DNA of 64,000 bases from Prosapia bicincta (GCA_036971475.1 JBAIZL010000376.1:591501-655500), one strand, 5' to 3'; counted from the first letter of the stretch, positions 48,231-59,505 are shown. Notes: a model not told the origin generated them from the letters alone. Translations and numbers: made by a program.

Positions 48231-48440
48231 TCAACAAAAAAAAATATTTGTTGAGTGTTTACAAGTTAATTATGTAAATTTATAGTCTGTGGAAGGTCTT
48301 TCATACTTTGTAATTGTAAAAATGTGATGTATATCAATGTTTCAGTGTCTGACATGTAAAATCTTGTGATCGTATTAATATGTAACTAAAACCTAAGGTA
48401 CACATATGTGTACCAAGTTTTCAGGAAAAATGAAAAATGA

Positions 48441-48646
48441 AAACTCAATAAAATCTATATTTTTATATTTCCTTAATTTGTGTTTGTTCATTAATCAACA
48501 ACAAACCTAATCATTATCTCCAATTTGGTTCCCGGGACTGAAGAGGTTATGCTTACATTGTGAAAAACATCTATCACCGAACTTACCTATTCAGGCTACC
48601 AAACGCTTTCTGTCCATTCGGGTTCCCAAATCCTGACATGTTTAAA
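48441..48646. other. Flank between piggyBac relic and LINE
   Basis: Short noncoding spacer without features. Confidence 0.5.
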
Positions 48647-48812
48647 TTTTTTTCCAGGCGATAAACCTATCAAGGTTATCATCGCCTAACTAAAGATTTA
48701 TTTTAAAATAAATGTTACATAAATAAAACTAACCAAACTAAACAAAATAAAACAAAATCAATGTTTAATACTAATTGTAACTATAACTAAAGAAACTAAA
48801 ATTATACAATAT

Positions 48813-49714
48813 TTAAATATTATTTAATAGATTCAGGTGGCGTAAGAAAGCGAGGACACGGTCGATAGTCATGACATCGTCCCTTAAAACCACATTTAAA
48901 CTACCTCGAAGATCGTAACGTATATACAAGTCGCTCAACTCATCACAATCAAGCAGGATATGCTTGATTGTAATATTGCTTCTACAAAGCGGACATAGTG
49001 GTGGATCCTCATGTCGCATCAACCATCCATGCGTTAACAAAGAGTGGCCGATGCGAAGTCGAGTAACCACCACTTCCTCCCTACGATTCGAACGAACAGA
49101 TGTCCTCCATGGTAGGACGGTATTTTTGATATCTCTCAGCTTGTTTCTATTTACATTTTGCACATTCTTCATTCTAAACAGAGAATAGTGTAGATTTAAC
49201 TTTGCATACAACATCTGATGCCATCACACGTTGTGTCGATGGCAACATACCTATAGCTAATTTTGCACCTTCATCTGCTTTAGTGTTTCCGCATATGCCA
49301 CAGTGACCAGGCACCCAGAGAAATGACACCTCGTAATTGGAGCCTGTGTATAGAGCACAAGATGTCTCCAACTAATGGATTCTTAGTGTACATTTCCTGA
49401 ATAGCATGGAGAGCACATTTGGAATCGGAACATACAAGATATTTAGATATTGCAGACGGAATTGATCTTAAAGCTTGGAAAATTGCATAAAGTTCTGCAG
49501 TAAAAACGCTACAGGCTGAGGGCAATCCGTAAGTGAAGGTTTGTCCTTCCATATAAAGTGCACAACCTATCCCATTGTCCAGTTTTGTACCGTCTGTGAA
49601 TATAGTCACAGTATGTGGTTGAGTTTGTTGAATCTGCAAAAACTCCTGACGATAAATAACGTCAGGAGTATTGTGTTTTAGGTACATGGACAATGAGAAG
49701 TCACATTTTGGCAT
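48813..49714 (-). pseudogene. LINE RNase H and C-terminus (second copy)
   Basis: 49714-49280 gives TIFTDGTKLDNG, VFTAELYAI and YLVCSDSKCALHAI; 49371-49174 gives SFLWVPGHCGICGNTKADEG after a frameshift. 49214-48813 gives the C-terminal region uninterrupted through RREEVVVTRLRIGHSLLTHG, confirming that the stop in the first copy is a private mutation. Confidence 0.85.
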
Positions 49715-49875
49715 TCGTGTTATCCATGGAGGGATGTAGCATGACGATCGTTTGAATATAGGTGGAAGTTCTAAATTTATATTACTAAAAATGCGCTACG
49801 TTCTTATTCCGAAAGGAACAGTTGAACGTTGACGCACATTGTAACGATCCTAGAGGTAGTTATCAAAAACTGTTT

Positions 49876-51010
49876 TCAATGCAGGATGTTATGTTTAGTT
49901 CGAAGACCAGTGTAATATGAAATTTGTAGCATTTGAGGTCGCATTGAGAGAGATGGTTCTCCAGCTTCAACTAGAAGGCTGGAGATTGGGCTTGATCTAA
50001 AAGCGCCTGTAGATAGTCTAAGGCCAGCGTGATGTATTGAATCCATGAGTTTCAGAACCGTAGGTCGAGCAGATGAATAGGCTATACAGCCGTAATCTAT
50101 GCGCAATCTTACAACGGCGCCATAGAAACGGAGCATACAGGTTCTGTCTCCTCCCCAATCTGTACCACTAAGAACTCTCAACATATCCAATATCTTGCTG
50201 CACCGGGTCCTCAAATCACGCACATGCGGATTCCATGAAAGTCTTTTATCCAATAAAAGATTCAAAAATCTCACATTATCCGCGGTCTGAAGCCGCGTAC
50301 CATCAAGATAAAGGATATGTTCCTGGTGTTGCCTGCGACGACTAAATGCTATACACTGGGTCTTCGAAGCCGAAAACTTGAAGCCCGTAGATTCGGTCCA
50401 TTCTTGCAATTTATTATTGGCTAATTTTAAGGATCTTCCGCTGTTGCCATACTTCTAGCTGCCACATATATACAAAAACGTCTTCAAACAGGGAACAGTG
50501 GACCGGTGACTGTGCGTTTGAAGTGACGCTGTTAATGGCAACAGCAAACAGCGTCACACTCAAAACGCCACCCTGTGGTACACCATTCTCTAGTTCGTAA
50601 CGATCAGAATTTCAATACGTTCAAAATTCCTCTTCTCCATGCCATGTCATATGCCTTCTCAAGGTCAAAGGAAACAGCTACCAGTGTTTGTCGTAAGATG
50701 AAGGCATTCTGTATAGCTGACTTCAACAAAACCAATTGGTCAACTGATGAACGTCCTTGTCTCGAGTAAGAAGTTTGTTTGTTTCTAGATACCAGACAAG
50801 ACGACGGTTGACCATCTCAGTAGTTTGCATAGGCAGCTGGTCAGAGAGATAGGTCTGTAACTACTGGGATTAGATTTGTCCTTTCCTTGTTTTAGAAGAG
50901 GAATTATTGTCGCTTCTAACCATGCATCGGGAAAACCGTGCTCCGCAAATATACGGTTGTATATCCGAAGGAGAACTAGTGGTAGATTTTTAATCATGGA
51001 GTATACAATA
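49876..51010 (-). pseudogene. LINE reverse transcriptase fragments (second copy)
   Basis: Thumb and palm pieces occur in several frames: 50409-49876 carries ASKTQCIAFSRRRQ and CMLRFYGAVVRLRIDYGC, and 50997-50785 carries MIKNLPLVLLRIYNRIF and NPSSYRPISLTSCLCKLL. Compared with the first copy, about 80 bp around the catalytic-palm region near 50610 and smaller pieces near 50765 and 50985 are deleted. The FVDD box is degraded. Confidence 0.8.
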
Positions 51011-52131
51011 TTATCCGGGTCTGGAGCTGAATCCTTCGTTGATGAGAGAGCTGACTAGTTTCGTCGATAGAGAAATGGATATTCAAACAAGAATCTCCAG
51101 ACGATCCAACGGTGAAAGGTAAGGCTTCTTGTTTACGTTTGTACACCTGGAAAGCGTCCTTGTATGCAGAAGATGAAGAATGTTTTGAGAACGATAATGC
51201 TAGCACATTGGCAATTTCCTCACAGTCCGTGGTCGTAACTCCATCCGAATGCCTTAATGAAATTAATGGTATCGGAACGGAAATGCCACAGACTGATCGT
51301 AATTTCTTCCATACTGTGGATGGAGCTGTAGTTCTTGTAATTGTGCCAATGTACTGCGACCATGATTCTCGTTTACTTTCCCTAAATATTCTCCGTGCTT
51401 TAGCACGGAAGATTTTATATTTTTCCAGGTTTTCACTCGTTGGATGTCTCTTGAACTGGTTCAGAGCTTTTCTCTGTTGACGAAGGATCACAGTGCACTC
51501 ATTATTCCCCCACGGAACAGGTGGTCGTCGTGGTTTGGATGAGGTTTTCGGAATTGCCTTTCCGGCGGCATTCAAAACGGTTTTTGTAAATGAATTGACA
51601 ATGTCATCAATGGGAGCCAAGTAATCCACGTCCAGTGATTCTAGATCTTGCGAAAATTTCCCCCAATTATCTTTTTTCATGATCCAACGGGGATGTCGAA
51701 CACAACAGGGTGAGGAGTCACACAAAGAGATCTCGATGGGAATGTGATCACTACTGTAAAGATCACACAATGCCGACCATTTTAGCCTTGTGGCCTAAGC
51801 CGGACTACATAATGACAAGTCTACAGCTGTCCATCCACCTGTTGACGCTGCTAAATGTGTCGGAAAACCGTCATTTAGCAGGTATAAATCGTTCCTATCT
51901 GATGCTTTCGATCAGATTCCCTCGCGGGTTGAATTCTGGGGAACCCCATGAAACATGATGGGCATTGAAATCGCCCACTAATAAAAACGGAGTCGGTAAC
52001 TGATTTATAAGGTCTACAAGATCTATCTGTTGCAGGTTGTCACTTGGTGGAAGGTAGACACAACAGAGAGTGAGTTTGTACGGAACAGCTGTTTGAATTG
52101 CTACTGCTTGTAAGGGAGTTATTAAGCTCAC
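50994..52131 (-). pseudogene. LINE endonuclease and linker (second copy)
   Basis: 52131-51895 holds AIQTAVPYKLTLCCVYLPPS and VGDFNAHHVSWGSP; 51770-50994 holds SSDHIPIEISLCDSSPCC and a linker with RRPPVPWGNNECTVIL. A frame change near 51880 and others break the domain. Confidence 0.8.
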
Positions 52132-52299
52132 AGGAACGGCGTCGACACAGTTACGGGCTAGAATAGCTACGCCACCTCTAGCTCGATTTTCTGTAACGAA
52201 GTCCGATCTGTAAACTGAATACTCCCTTAGATAGAATTTGAGGAGAAGAAAGCTATCCGTAAACTAATGGAAACGAAAGTCATCTTTACTGGAAGGTTA

Positions 52300-53400
52300 C
52301 AAGTCAATAGAACTTAGAGTCGATGGAAAATCTTATACCTCAGTCATGTTCGAAATGCGTCAAACTGAATATGAAAATATGAATATGAATATGAAAAGTC
52401 CGTACATAGAACTTCTAGCAGTCGTGTACGAATGTTCTACTGGTCCTAGTATAAGCCTCAGTTACATCAGTTAATAAATTTTTTTTACCAGGTACCTCCT
52501 CTAGAAAGCTTGGAGCAAGAGTAAGTCACTGTCAGGTGAATGCATTAAAAGCGATAAATCTTCACCTTCAGGGGGGAAAACCATAAGAAAATTTACCACA
52601 ACATAAACTGCCCTTTAAAATTGGGTGCATCACAAAAAAAAATGCCCATTCCATCTTCCCTCCTGAATCAACAAGTTTCTCAGATTCCACTGCAATAGTG
52701 GCGATGGAATCTCAATAAGCTTCACCTAAGACGTCAGCTCTACCAATAGAAAATGAAACTACAATGTCCATACGTGTACAATCCGTGGTCCACAGTTAGA
52801 AGTTGAAGTAATTGTGAGAGATGTGTCTCCTATGTCCATTTGTATTCCAGTAAAGAGATTTCAAGTTACTTAATTAAAGATGTTAGGTAGGCTAATGAAT
52901 GAAGCGTAGCACTACTTACAGAATCAGAAACGAACCACAGATGAGAGTAAAACATATAAAATTAAGTCTTAAATTAAAACAAAATAATAAGCAGTGAAAA
53001 ATAAGACTTCGACTTTTGTTATCTCAAATAAACTTCTGTGTTCAACTCAGAAACCAAAAGCAAAGTTCGTAAAGGATCAGGTCTTACTTCGGATTGCTAA
53101 CAAAAACAAACATTGGGAAGTTAAATAAAAGCTCTCGTGTGCACACAAGGCTGTGGAAAGGCCGCTTTCAAAATTTGTATGTGTTCGCTGTGGACAGGGA
53201 CAATTGATATAAATACGATTTTGAGAGATATAGAGTCCATTTTATCTCCAAAAAGGTCAGCGAATTTCGAAATGAAAATTATTTTTTTTTGTTATATATA
53301 GAACTTGATTTAATTAGTTATATATCTGAACGAATATTAGATGCAAATGAGTGTGGTATTTAATATTGGTATTAATATGTTTTTAACAATTCCTCAAATT
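52300..53400 (+). pseudogene. I-like-derived unit D1 (ORF1 end and ORF2 start)
   Basis: This plus-strand sequence is diverged from, but alignable with, the ORF1/ORF2 junction of the I-like LINE: STGPSISL (about 52440), LPFKIG (52605), PPESTSFSDSTAIVAMESQ-like (52660-52715), and VRDVSPMSICIP (52820-52860, against SPMYICIQ in the LINE). Downstream it reads LLCSTQKPKAKFVKDQVLLR (about 53035-53095), which I cannot identify. The unit is repeated as D2 and, inverted, as D3. No intact frame remains. Confidence 0.55.
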
Positions 53401-54336
53401 CCACTGCTATATTGGCGATGGAATCTCAGAAAGCATTACGTCAGCCCTACCAATAGGAAATTACATCAATGAGAGGCAGATGAATCAGTTTCACTTACTA
53501 CAATGTTCATACCTGTAAAATCCGTGATCCAGAGATAGTAGTTAAAATAATTGTGAGAAATGTGTCTCCTATGTCCGTTTTTATTCCAGTAAAGAGATTT
53601 TAAAAATTACTTTAATAATGATTTTAGGTAGACTAATGAATGGAACGAAACAATGCCTTCTGAATCCGTAACGCACCACTAAAGAGAGTAAAACATATAA
53701 AAAAGTGCATTTAAAACAAAACAATAAGCAGTGAAACACCAAACTTCGACTTTTGTTATCTGAAATAAACTACTGTGTTCAACTCAGAAACCAAACCCGA
53801 ATTTCGAAGGGTCAGCACCTACTTCGGATTGCTAACAAAAACAAACACTTGGAATTAAGACAAATAAAAACTCTCGTGTATACACAAGGCTGTGAAAAGC
53901 CGCTTTCAAAATTTGTGTGTTCTCTGTGGACAGGAACAATTGCTATAAATACGATAGAGAGATATACAGTCCATTTTATTTCCAAAAATGGTCAGCGAAT
54001 TTCCAATTGAAAATGAATATTGTTTGGTATATATAGAACTTGAACTAATTAAATATATATCTGGACGAGCATTAGATCCAATAGCTGTAATATTTAATAT
54101 TGTTAATATGTTTTTAAGAAAGAGCAAAACCAAATAAGGCAAGATATACGAATAGTTTTGTAGATTTAAATTTTAAACATTGTCTACGTTTTAAGAAGAA
54201 ACTGTGCATCTTATTATTGTGTGTGACAGTTATGTAGCCAAAGGATGGTAAATATTAGACAAGATTTGAATGTACAGACCAAAAAAGTATTATTATGTTT
54301 GATAGGGGGGGGGAGAGAGAGAGAGAGAGAGGTGAT

Positions 54337-54391
<55 letters not shown>

Positions 54392-54810
54392 AATAAAGTT
54401 TGTAAGAGTTTGAACCTTGTAGAAGACTTATTCTCTATCGGGGTAGTGTATTTGTTTCGTATACCTACTTGAAGTATTATAGACAAAAATGTTTTATCAG
54501 TTTACCTAATCTGGTTTAAATGTTTAATCCTACGGTTGTGTAGTAGGAGTTTAGTTTTAGATATTGAACAATTAGATATTTAGATTTAAATACCTAAAAT
54601 TTAGATTAGAATGTTTCGTATTTCAAATTCTTATATTTAATAATTAATAAGTTTGAATAAATTGTTGTATCTTAACTTTTTTGATAACATTTTCTTAAAT
54701 TGAATTTAATTTCATTGTTTGCTTTATTTTAATATGAGTTAACAAGAGCCGTTGCTCAATACAGTTGTAGTGGTATTAGGTGTTAGGGTTTTTAGTTTTA
54801 AATATACATT
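53400..54810 (+). repeat. I-like-derived unit D2 (left arm of inverted repeat)
   Basis: It repeats the D1 sequence from the GATGGAATCTC word (53419) and then continues further 3' to about 54810, including a GA microsatellite. It is inverted relative to 55370-56700. The frame 53753-54010 (with QHLLRIANKNKHLELRQIK) is conserved between units but unidentified. Confidence 0.65.
54308..54389. repeat. (GA)n microsatellite
   Basis: A G-run then imperfect GA units. It matches the CT tract at 55797-55853 on the other arm. Confidence 0.95.
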
Positions 54811-55295
54811 TCTAAAATTTGTTAATTTGTTAAAACATGTTTTAAGGCTATAACCTTTTTTAATGTAAAAAGCCAAATGAGGTTATATTTTTCTCCTGGT
54901 AAAAAACAAGTTCTGGTTGTGACCACCAACTGTGATCACCAATCAAAGATAGTTTCTAAGACAAAATTAATTCTATAATTTTGTAGTCCATTACGTTCGG
55001 TGAATCATTAATCACTTAAAGTTCGGATAGTCATAAACTATTGTTTAAGTGATTAGGAAAATTAATAATTAAAATACAAATACCAATATAAATTTAAAAA
55101 ATGTATAACACTAAACAACAATAAAAAATAAATAAATAGTGGCAAGGCATAAATAATGATACAACAAAAAACACATTTTAATGTAACAATAAAATAAATA
55201 ACAATACGATAATAGTAACTATTCTATATTTAACAATACACATAACAGTAAACATTTATCTATACACAACACACAAAGAAATATAATTATATATT
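54811..55295. other. Centre of the large inverted repeat
   Basis: Very AT-rich sequence with A-rich low-complexity stretches and no gene. Confidence 0.5.
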
Positions 55296-55794
55296 AAAAA
55301 GAAAACAGGTGAAAAACCAAACATGGTTATTATTGTCTAACCGTATGGAATAAAATAATTTAAACCTAAAACTAAAAACCCTAACACCTAATACCAATAC
55401 AACAGTATTGAGAAACGGCCCTTTAAAACTTATATTAAGATAAAGTAACAATGAAATTAAATTAAAATTTAGAAAATGTTATCAAAGAAATTAAGATACA
55501 AGAATTTATTTAAACTTATTCATTATTATACATTGGAATTTAAAATATATCAACACATATACGAAATATTCTAATCTAAATTTTAGGTATCTAAATCTAA
55601 ATATCTAAATGTTCAATACCTAAAACTAAACTCCTACTACAAAACTTTAGGATTAAACATTTAAACTAGATTAGGTAAACTAATAAAACATTTTTTTGTC
55701 TACAATACTTCAAGTAGGTATACGAAACAAATACATGGTAATTACCCCGATAGTGAGTAGGTCTTCTACAAGATACAAACTCTTACACACTTTA

Positions 55795-55846
<52 letters not shown>

Positions 55847-57060
55847 TCTCTCACTTTTTTGGTCTGTACATTAAAATCTCGTCTAATATTTACCATCTTT
55901 TGGCTATACAACTATCACACTCAGTAATAAAATATACAGTTTCTTCTTGAAACATAGAAAATGTTTAAAATTTAAATCTGCAAAACTATTCGTATATCTT
56001 GCCTTATTTAGTTTTGCTCTTTGTTAAAAACATATTAATAACATTATTAAATACCACACTCATTGGCATCTAATGCACATCCAGATATATTAGTAGGTAA
56101 ATCAAGTTCTATATATAACCAAAAATATTAATTTTCAATTCGAAATTCGCTGACCTTTTTGGAGATAAAATGGACTCTATACCTCTCAAAATCGTATTTA
56201 TATCAATTAATTGTTCCTGTCCACAGCGAACACATACACATTTTGAAAGCGGCCTTTCCACATCCTTGTGTGTACACTAGAGTTTTATTTAACTTCATTC
56301 TCAGTGTTTGTTTTTGTTAGCAATCCGAAGTAAGACCTGATCCTTTATGAACTTTGGTTTTGGATTCTGAGTTGAACACAGAAGTTTATTTAAGATAACA
56401 AAAGTCGAAGTGTGGTTTTTCACTGCTTGATATTTTGTTTCAAATGCAGACTTTTTTTATGTTTTACTCTCTTCTGTAGTACGTTTCTGATTCGGAAGGT
56501 AGCGTTCCGCTTCATTAATTAGTCTACCTAAAATCATTGATGAAGTAACTTCGAATATCTTTACTTGAATACAAATGGACATAGGAGCAACATCATCTTG
56601 CACAATTACTTTGCTTTCTAACTCTACACGTATGGACATTGTAGTTTCATTTCCTATTGGTAGGGCTGACGTCTTAGGTGAAGCTTATTGAGATTTCATC
56701 GCCACTACTACGGTGGAACCTGAGAAACTTGTTGATTCACGAGGGAAGATGGTATGGGCGTTTTTCGTTTTTCACCCAATTTTAAAGGGACATTTTATGT
56801 TGAGGTAAATTTTTCCTCTAAAGATTGAGATTTATCGCTTTTAACAGTTCTCCCGACGGTGACTTTATTCTTGCTCCAAGCTCTCTAGAGGAGCTTTCTT
56901 GCACAAAAAGTGTATTAACTGATGTAACTGAGCCTTACACTAGGACCAGCAGAACATCCGTACACGACGCCTGGATGTTCTATGTATGGATTTAACTTAC
57001 ATATTCAACCGACGCAACTCAAACCGTCTGAGATATGCTTGTATATGCGTCTAACGTGAA
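55296..57060 (-). mobile_element. I-like-derived unit D3 (nonautonomous LINE derivative, right arm)
   Basis: On the minus strand it runs from ORF1-like sequence near 57000 through an ORF1 C-terminal equivalent (KLGEKRKTPIPSSLVNQQV, about 56770) and the ORF2 start (VIVQDDVAPMSICIQ, about 56590). An unidentified middle (LRIANKNKH near 56310) follows, with a 3' end at about 55300 that resembles the I-like 3' UTR (GGTGAAAAACC, GGTTATTATTGTCTAACC). RT and RNase H are absent. It looks like a nonautonomous derivative that kept both ends. Confidence 0.55.
55797..55853. repeat. (CT)n microsatellite
   Basis: CT units on the right arm, the inverse of 54308-54389. SLSL frames are artefacts. Confidence 0.95.
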
Positions 57061-57139
57061 ACGTTTTATATTTAATTAATTTGAACCATTACTTAACCAA
57101 ATAATTTTCCATTCCTTATATCTCTAACAGGATTTACTA

Positions 57140-57432
57140 TGTTTAAATAAGCAGAATTTATAGGTCTTGTATAATGTACTACTTAGTATCTTGAAAGTCA
57201 CTGTAGTTCTAAATAAACATTTTCAGTCTACACACAAACATTAATTATATAGAAATTATAGTTTTTTGGGATTTAATATGTTTAAATAAATCTGTATTAC
57301 TAGGTTTTTGAAATATTCATGGATTATACTTCATTTTAATATTGTTTATTGAGCATTTTGTTGTACTGTTTGTCTATACAGCTAGTCTGCAAACCCTTGT
57401 GAAACCAGTATTTCAGACCCCACCCTGTGTAT
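57140..57432. repeat. Direct repeat, left copy (about 285 bp)
   Basis: From ATTTATAGGTCTTG to CCCTGTGTATAT, repeated at 57808-58084 with a few differences per hundred bases. It contains a candidate 45-nt exon near its right end. Confidence 0.85.
57382..57426 (+). CDS. Candidate small exon X (phase 1-1)
   Basis: A pyrimidine-rich stretch and TACAG acceptor precede CT-AGT-CTG, and GTGTAT donor follows at 57427. Read in phase 1 it encodes SLQTLVKPVFQTPP plus one base. Length is 45 nt, a multiple of three. The duplicate at 58033-58077 keeps the frame and both splice sites. I do not recognise the peptide. It could be part of a host gene that extends outside what I can recognise, or chance. Confidence 0.35.
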
Positions 57433-57627
57433 ATAAAGTCAATGCTAGATAATAGTTTCTTGTAACACTCAATGGCGAGGTTAGGATTTCTGTCACGTCA
57501 ATAAGGACATTAATACAAGGTTGTCGCTGTTTTATAAATTATTAATTATACATAAAGTGTGAAATTATAAATAAACATAAATGGTTACTGAATCAAAAAA
57601 AGGTTTGAATATTAATTCTTTGTTTAG

Positions 57628-57759
57628 ATTATACCGAAGAAACCCAACAACAAATACCTAATAGTTGTCCCACCATAGAATCAGTGAACCATGATTCAAG
57701 TACTTTACTGTCCTCTGATAGCTCTATTCTACAATCACCATCTGGATCAGATAACACAA
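57628..57759 (+). CDS. Candidate exon Y (phase 1-1)
   Basis: TTTGTTTAG acceptor, then AT-TAT-ACC..., open for 132 nt, followed by a GTAAAT donor at 57760. The peptide is serine/threonine/glutamine-rich (YTEETQQQIPNSC, HDSSTLLSSDSSILQSPSGS). It joins in phase with exon X before it (T+AT) and X' after it (A+CT). There is no recognised domain. Support is the coincidence of phase, splice signals and an open frame in very AT-rich DNA. Confidence 0.35.
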
Positions 57760-57807
57760 GTAAATTGCAAATATAATTTATTTTATAAGAATTTAATGAC
57801 TTATAAA

Positions 57808-58084
57808 TTTATAGGTCTTGCATAATGTACTACTTAGTATCTTGAAAGTAATTGTAGTGCTAAATAAAGATTTTCAGTCTACACACAATCACTAATTATA
57901 TAGAAATTATAGTTTTTCGGGATTTATTATGTTTAAATAAGTCCGTATTTCTTGGTTTTTTAAATATTCATTGAATATACTTCATTTTAATATTGTTTAC
58001 TGAACATTTTGTTGTACTACTTGTCTATACAGCTAGTCTGCAAACCCTTGCGAAACTAGTATTTCAGACCCCACCTTGTGTATA
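57808..58084. repeat. Direct repeat, right copy
   Basis: Second copy of 57140-57432 with scattered substitutions. Confidence 0.85.
58033..58077 (+). CDS. Candidate small exon X' (duplicate of X)
   Basis: TACAG acceptor, 45 nt open, GTGTAT donor. The peptide SLQTLAKLVFQTPP differs from X at two residues, with one silent change. Phase is compatible with exon Y. Confidence 0.35.
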
Positions 58085-58089
58085 TGTTT

Positions 58090-58680
58090 TATAATTAATT
58101 CATTATAACCTTTACTTGAACAGTTTATTGTAAAAACGTTTATTGAGTAGTATTTTTATTCTTTCACTTAAAAGCAACGGTGTCATGACAATGTGCTTTG
58201 TAGAACGATTTCAGGGCGAATGTAAATTACCTGCGTTGTTCCAAATCACGTGCACAGTAGTCTCGTTTGTGTCAAAATAAAACAGGTTGTGGCAGAACTG
58301 GTTTCATTTAGAAGGAAAACTCTCTCTACGTAAATAGTATTTGCCAAGGGGTTCATCGCCTTATTTTTTTGACACTGATATTTCTGCACCCTTATATCCC
58401 TTTACTATGGATAGGATTTTCTACCCATATATCTAATGGTTTGGCATAACAAGAATGTACTTAAACTACGATATTGTTTCTTCGGAAAAATAGAGAATTT
58501 ATTGTTTTAAAATAACAATATATTTATAAACTCGTAAATTGGTAATTAATTTCATGTCTTTTCCAATTTGTACCACTATTTATATATTGTACATTCTTTG
58601 CTGCTCTATATTTCTTTGATTTTTATTTGTAACTTTAATCTACTTAGAGTTTATTGTTTTTTACACTGCAAATTGATTGG
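58090..58680. other. No recognised feature
   Basis: AT-rich noncoding sequence. Confidence 0.5.
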
Positions 58681-58689
58681 CGACGATGA

Positions 58690-59270
58690 CCAAACTTATA
58701 TTTTTGCCATAAGAAACATACGCGATAGTGTATCGAGTTTGTAAGAGAAGGGGAGGTTGCTAAGGGAATGATTAGTACGAATGTATAATGGTTGCTACGA
58801 GTACAGATTGTTCCCGAATGCATGGAAAAAGAGAATAGTCTGCTTGTTGAAGGGGGAAGGCAAGCACGAGACAAATGTAAGAACTTATAGGCCAATTTGT
58901 TTGTTGTCGGTACTGAGCATAATTCTTCACAGGTATTAAGGGTTTCAAAGTGTTTTTAAAGGGGGAATTAGCAAAGGGCAATACGGGTTTATGGAAGGGA
59001 GATCGACAGAGGATGCTACGTGGAAGGTACGAAAGATCGAGAGTGAATGTGGGGATAAGTATGTTATGTTTTTATTAGACACGATAGGGCCTTTTGATAG
59101 AATGTGGTGGCCGGGAGTGCTTGAGAGGTTAAATGGGGGTGAGGGGGGACAGAATAAGAGTTATTAGAAATTATTTAAGGGGAACGTATGTGTCGATGAG
59201 TGACAGTGGAAGAGAGGTTGAAGAATTGGTGATCAAGGGCTGACCCTTGTGGTGTCGTCAATTGATGTAA
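58690..59270 (+). pseudogene. R1-like LINE reverse transcriptase relic
   Basis: The plus strand gives, in broken frames, LFPNAWKKRIVCLLKGEGKH, NVRTYRPICLLSVLSIILHR (58800-58935), GQYGFMEGRSTEDATW (about 58975-59020), VMFLLDTIGPFDRMWWPGVL (first catalytic D, about 59065-59120) and remnants up to about 59270. The phrase order and the FDRMWWPGVL block are typical of R1-clade RTs. No YADD box is found before it is replaced by a polymerase B fragment. Codon use is more GC-rich than the surrounding DNA. Confidence 0.75.
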
Positions 59271-59316
59271 ATAATATACAAGAGGTTAACGATGTAAACA
59301 GTCGTAGTAAACAGAT

Positions 59317-59505
59317 GCTACACTGACAACGCCTGTGATGTACTACCAACAGTAAATGTCGTTCTCGCTGCATTCACTATAGCCCATGCTCGTCTTAGGC
59401 TCTATGAGTATTTGGACGTGTTGGGATCACAGGTCCTCTATTACGACACAGATAATGTCATTTATCTCCACAAAGATGGTATGCACGATGAATGGACATG
59501 GTGAT
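59317..59505 (+). pseudogene. Polinton/Maverick DNA polymerase B fragment
   Basis: The plus-strand frame encodes the protein-primed family B polymerase palm around motif C: NVVLAAFTIAHARLRLYEYL, then VLYYDTDNVIYLHKDG, with the catalytic YDTD (59450-59461). The final residue is N where S is usual. Polintons are large self-synthesising DNA transposons related to viruses; only this piece of about 60 codons is present. Nothing of the integrase, ATPase or capsid genes was seen nearby. It is a relic, adjacent to the R1 relic. Confidence 0.7.

Larger units (their letters stand above)
46373..48440 (+). mobile_element. piggyBac-like element, internally deleted
   Basis: The extent is set by palindromic words near both ends: GGTACACTTATGTGCACC (46378), GGTACACATAAGTGTAC (46452) and GGTACACATATGTGTACC (48402). 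Between them lies a decayed piggyBac transposase with a small first exon, an intron and a zinc-finger C-terminus. The exact TIR ends and TTAA target sites could not be fixed. Confidence 0.65.
48647..52232 (-). mobile_element. I-like LINE, second copy, 5'-truncated
   Basis: It is closely related to 35671-41290. It keeps the 3' UTR, C-terminal knuckle (CPLCRSN, KHILLDC), RNase H, RT and most of the endonuclease. It stops in the endonuclease after VYRSDFVTENRARGGVAI (about 52130-52232), where sequence of opposite orientation begins. It is split into many frames. Confidence 0.9.

Noticed and set aside
54245..55950. SLSL and RERE frames at the GA/CT tracts
   Set aside because: Microsatellite translation; the two are mirror images on the inverted arms.
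57140..58084. Long terminal repeats of an LTR retrotransposon
   Set aside because: The direct repeats enclose under 400 bp, lack TG…CA ends and primer-binding site, and hold no gag/pol trace.
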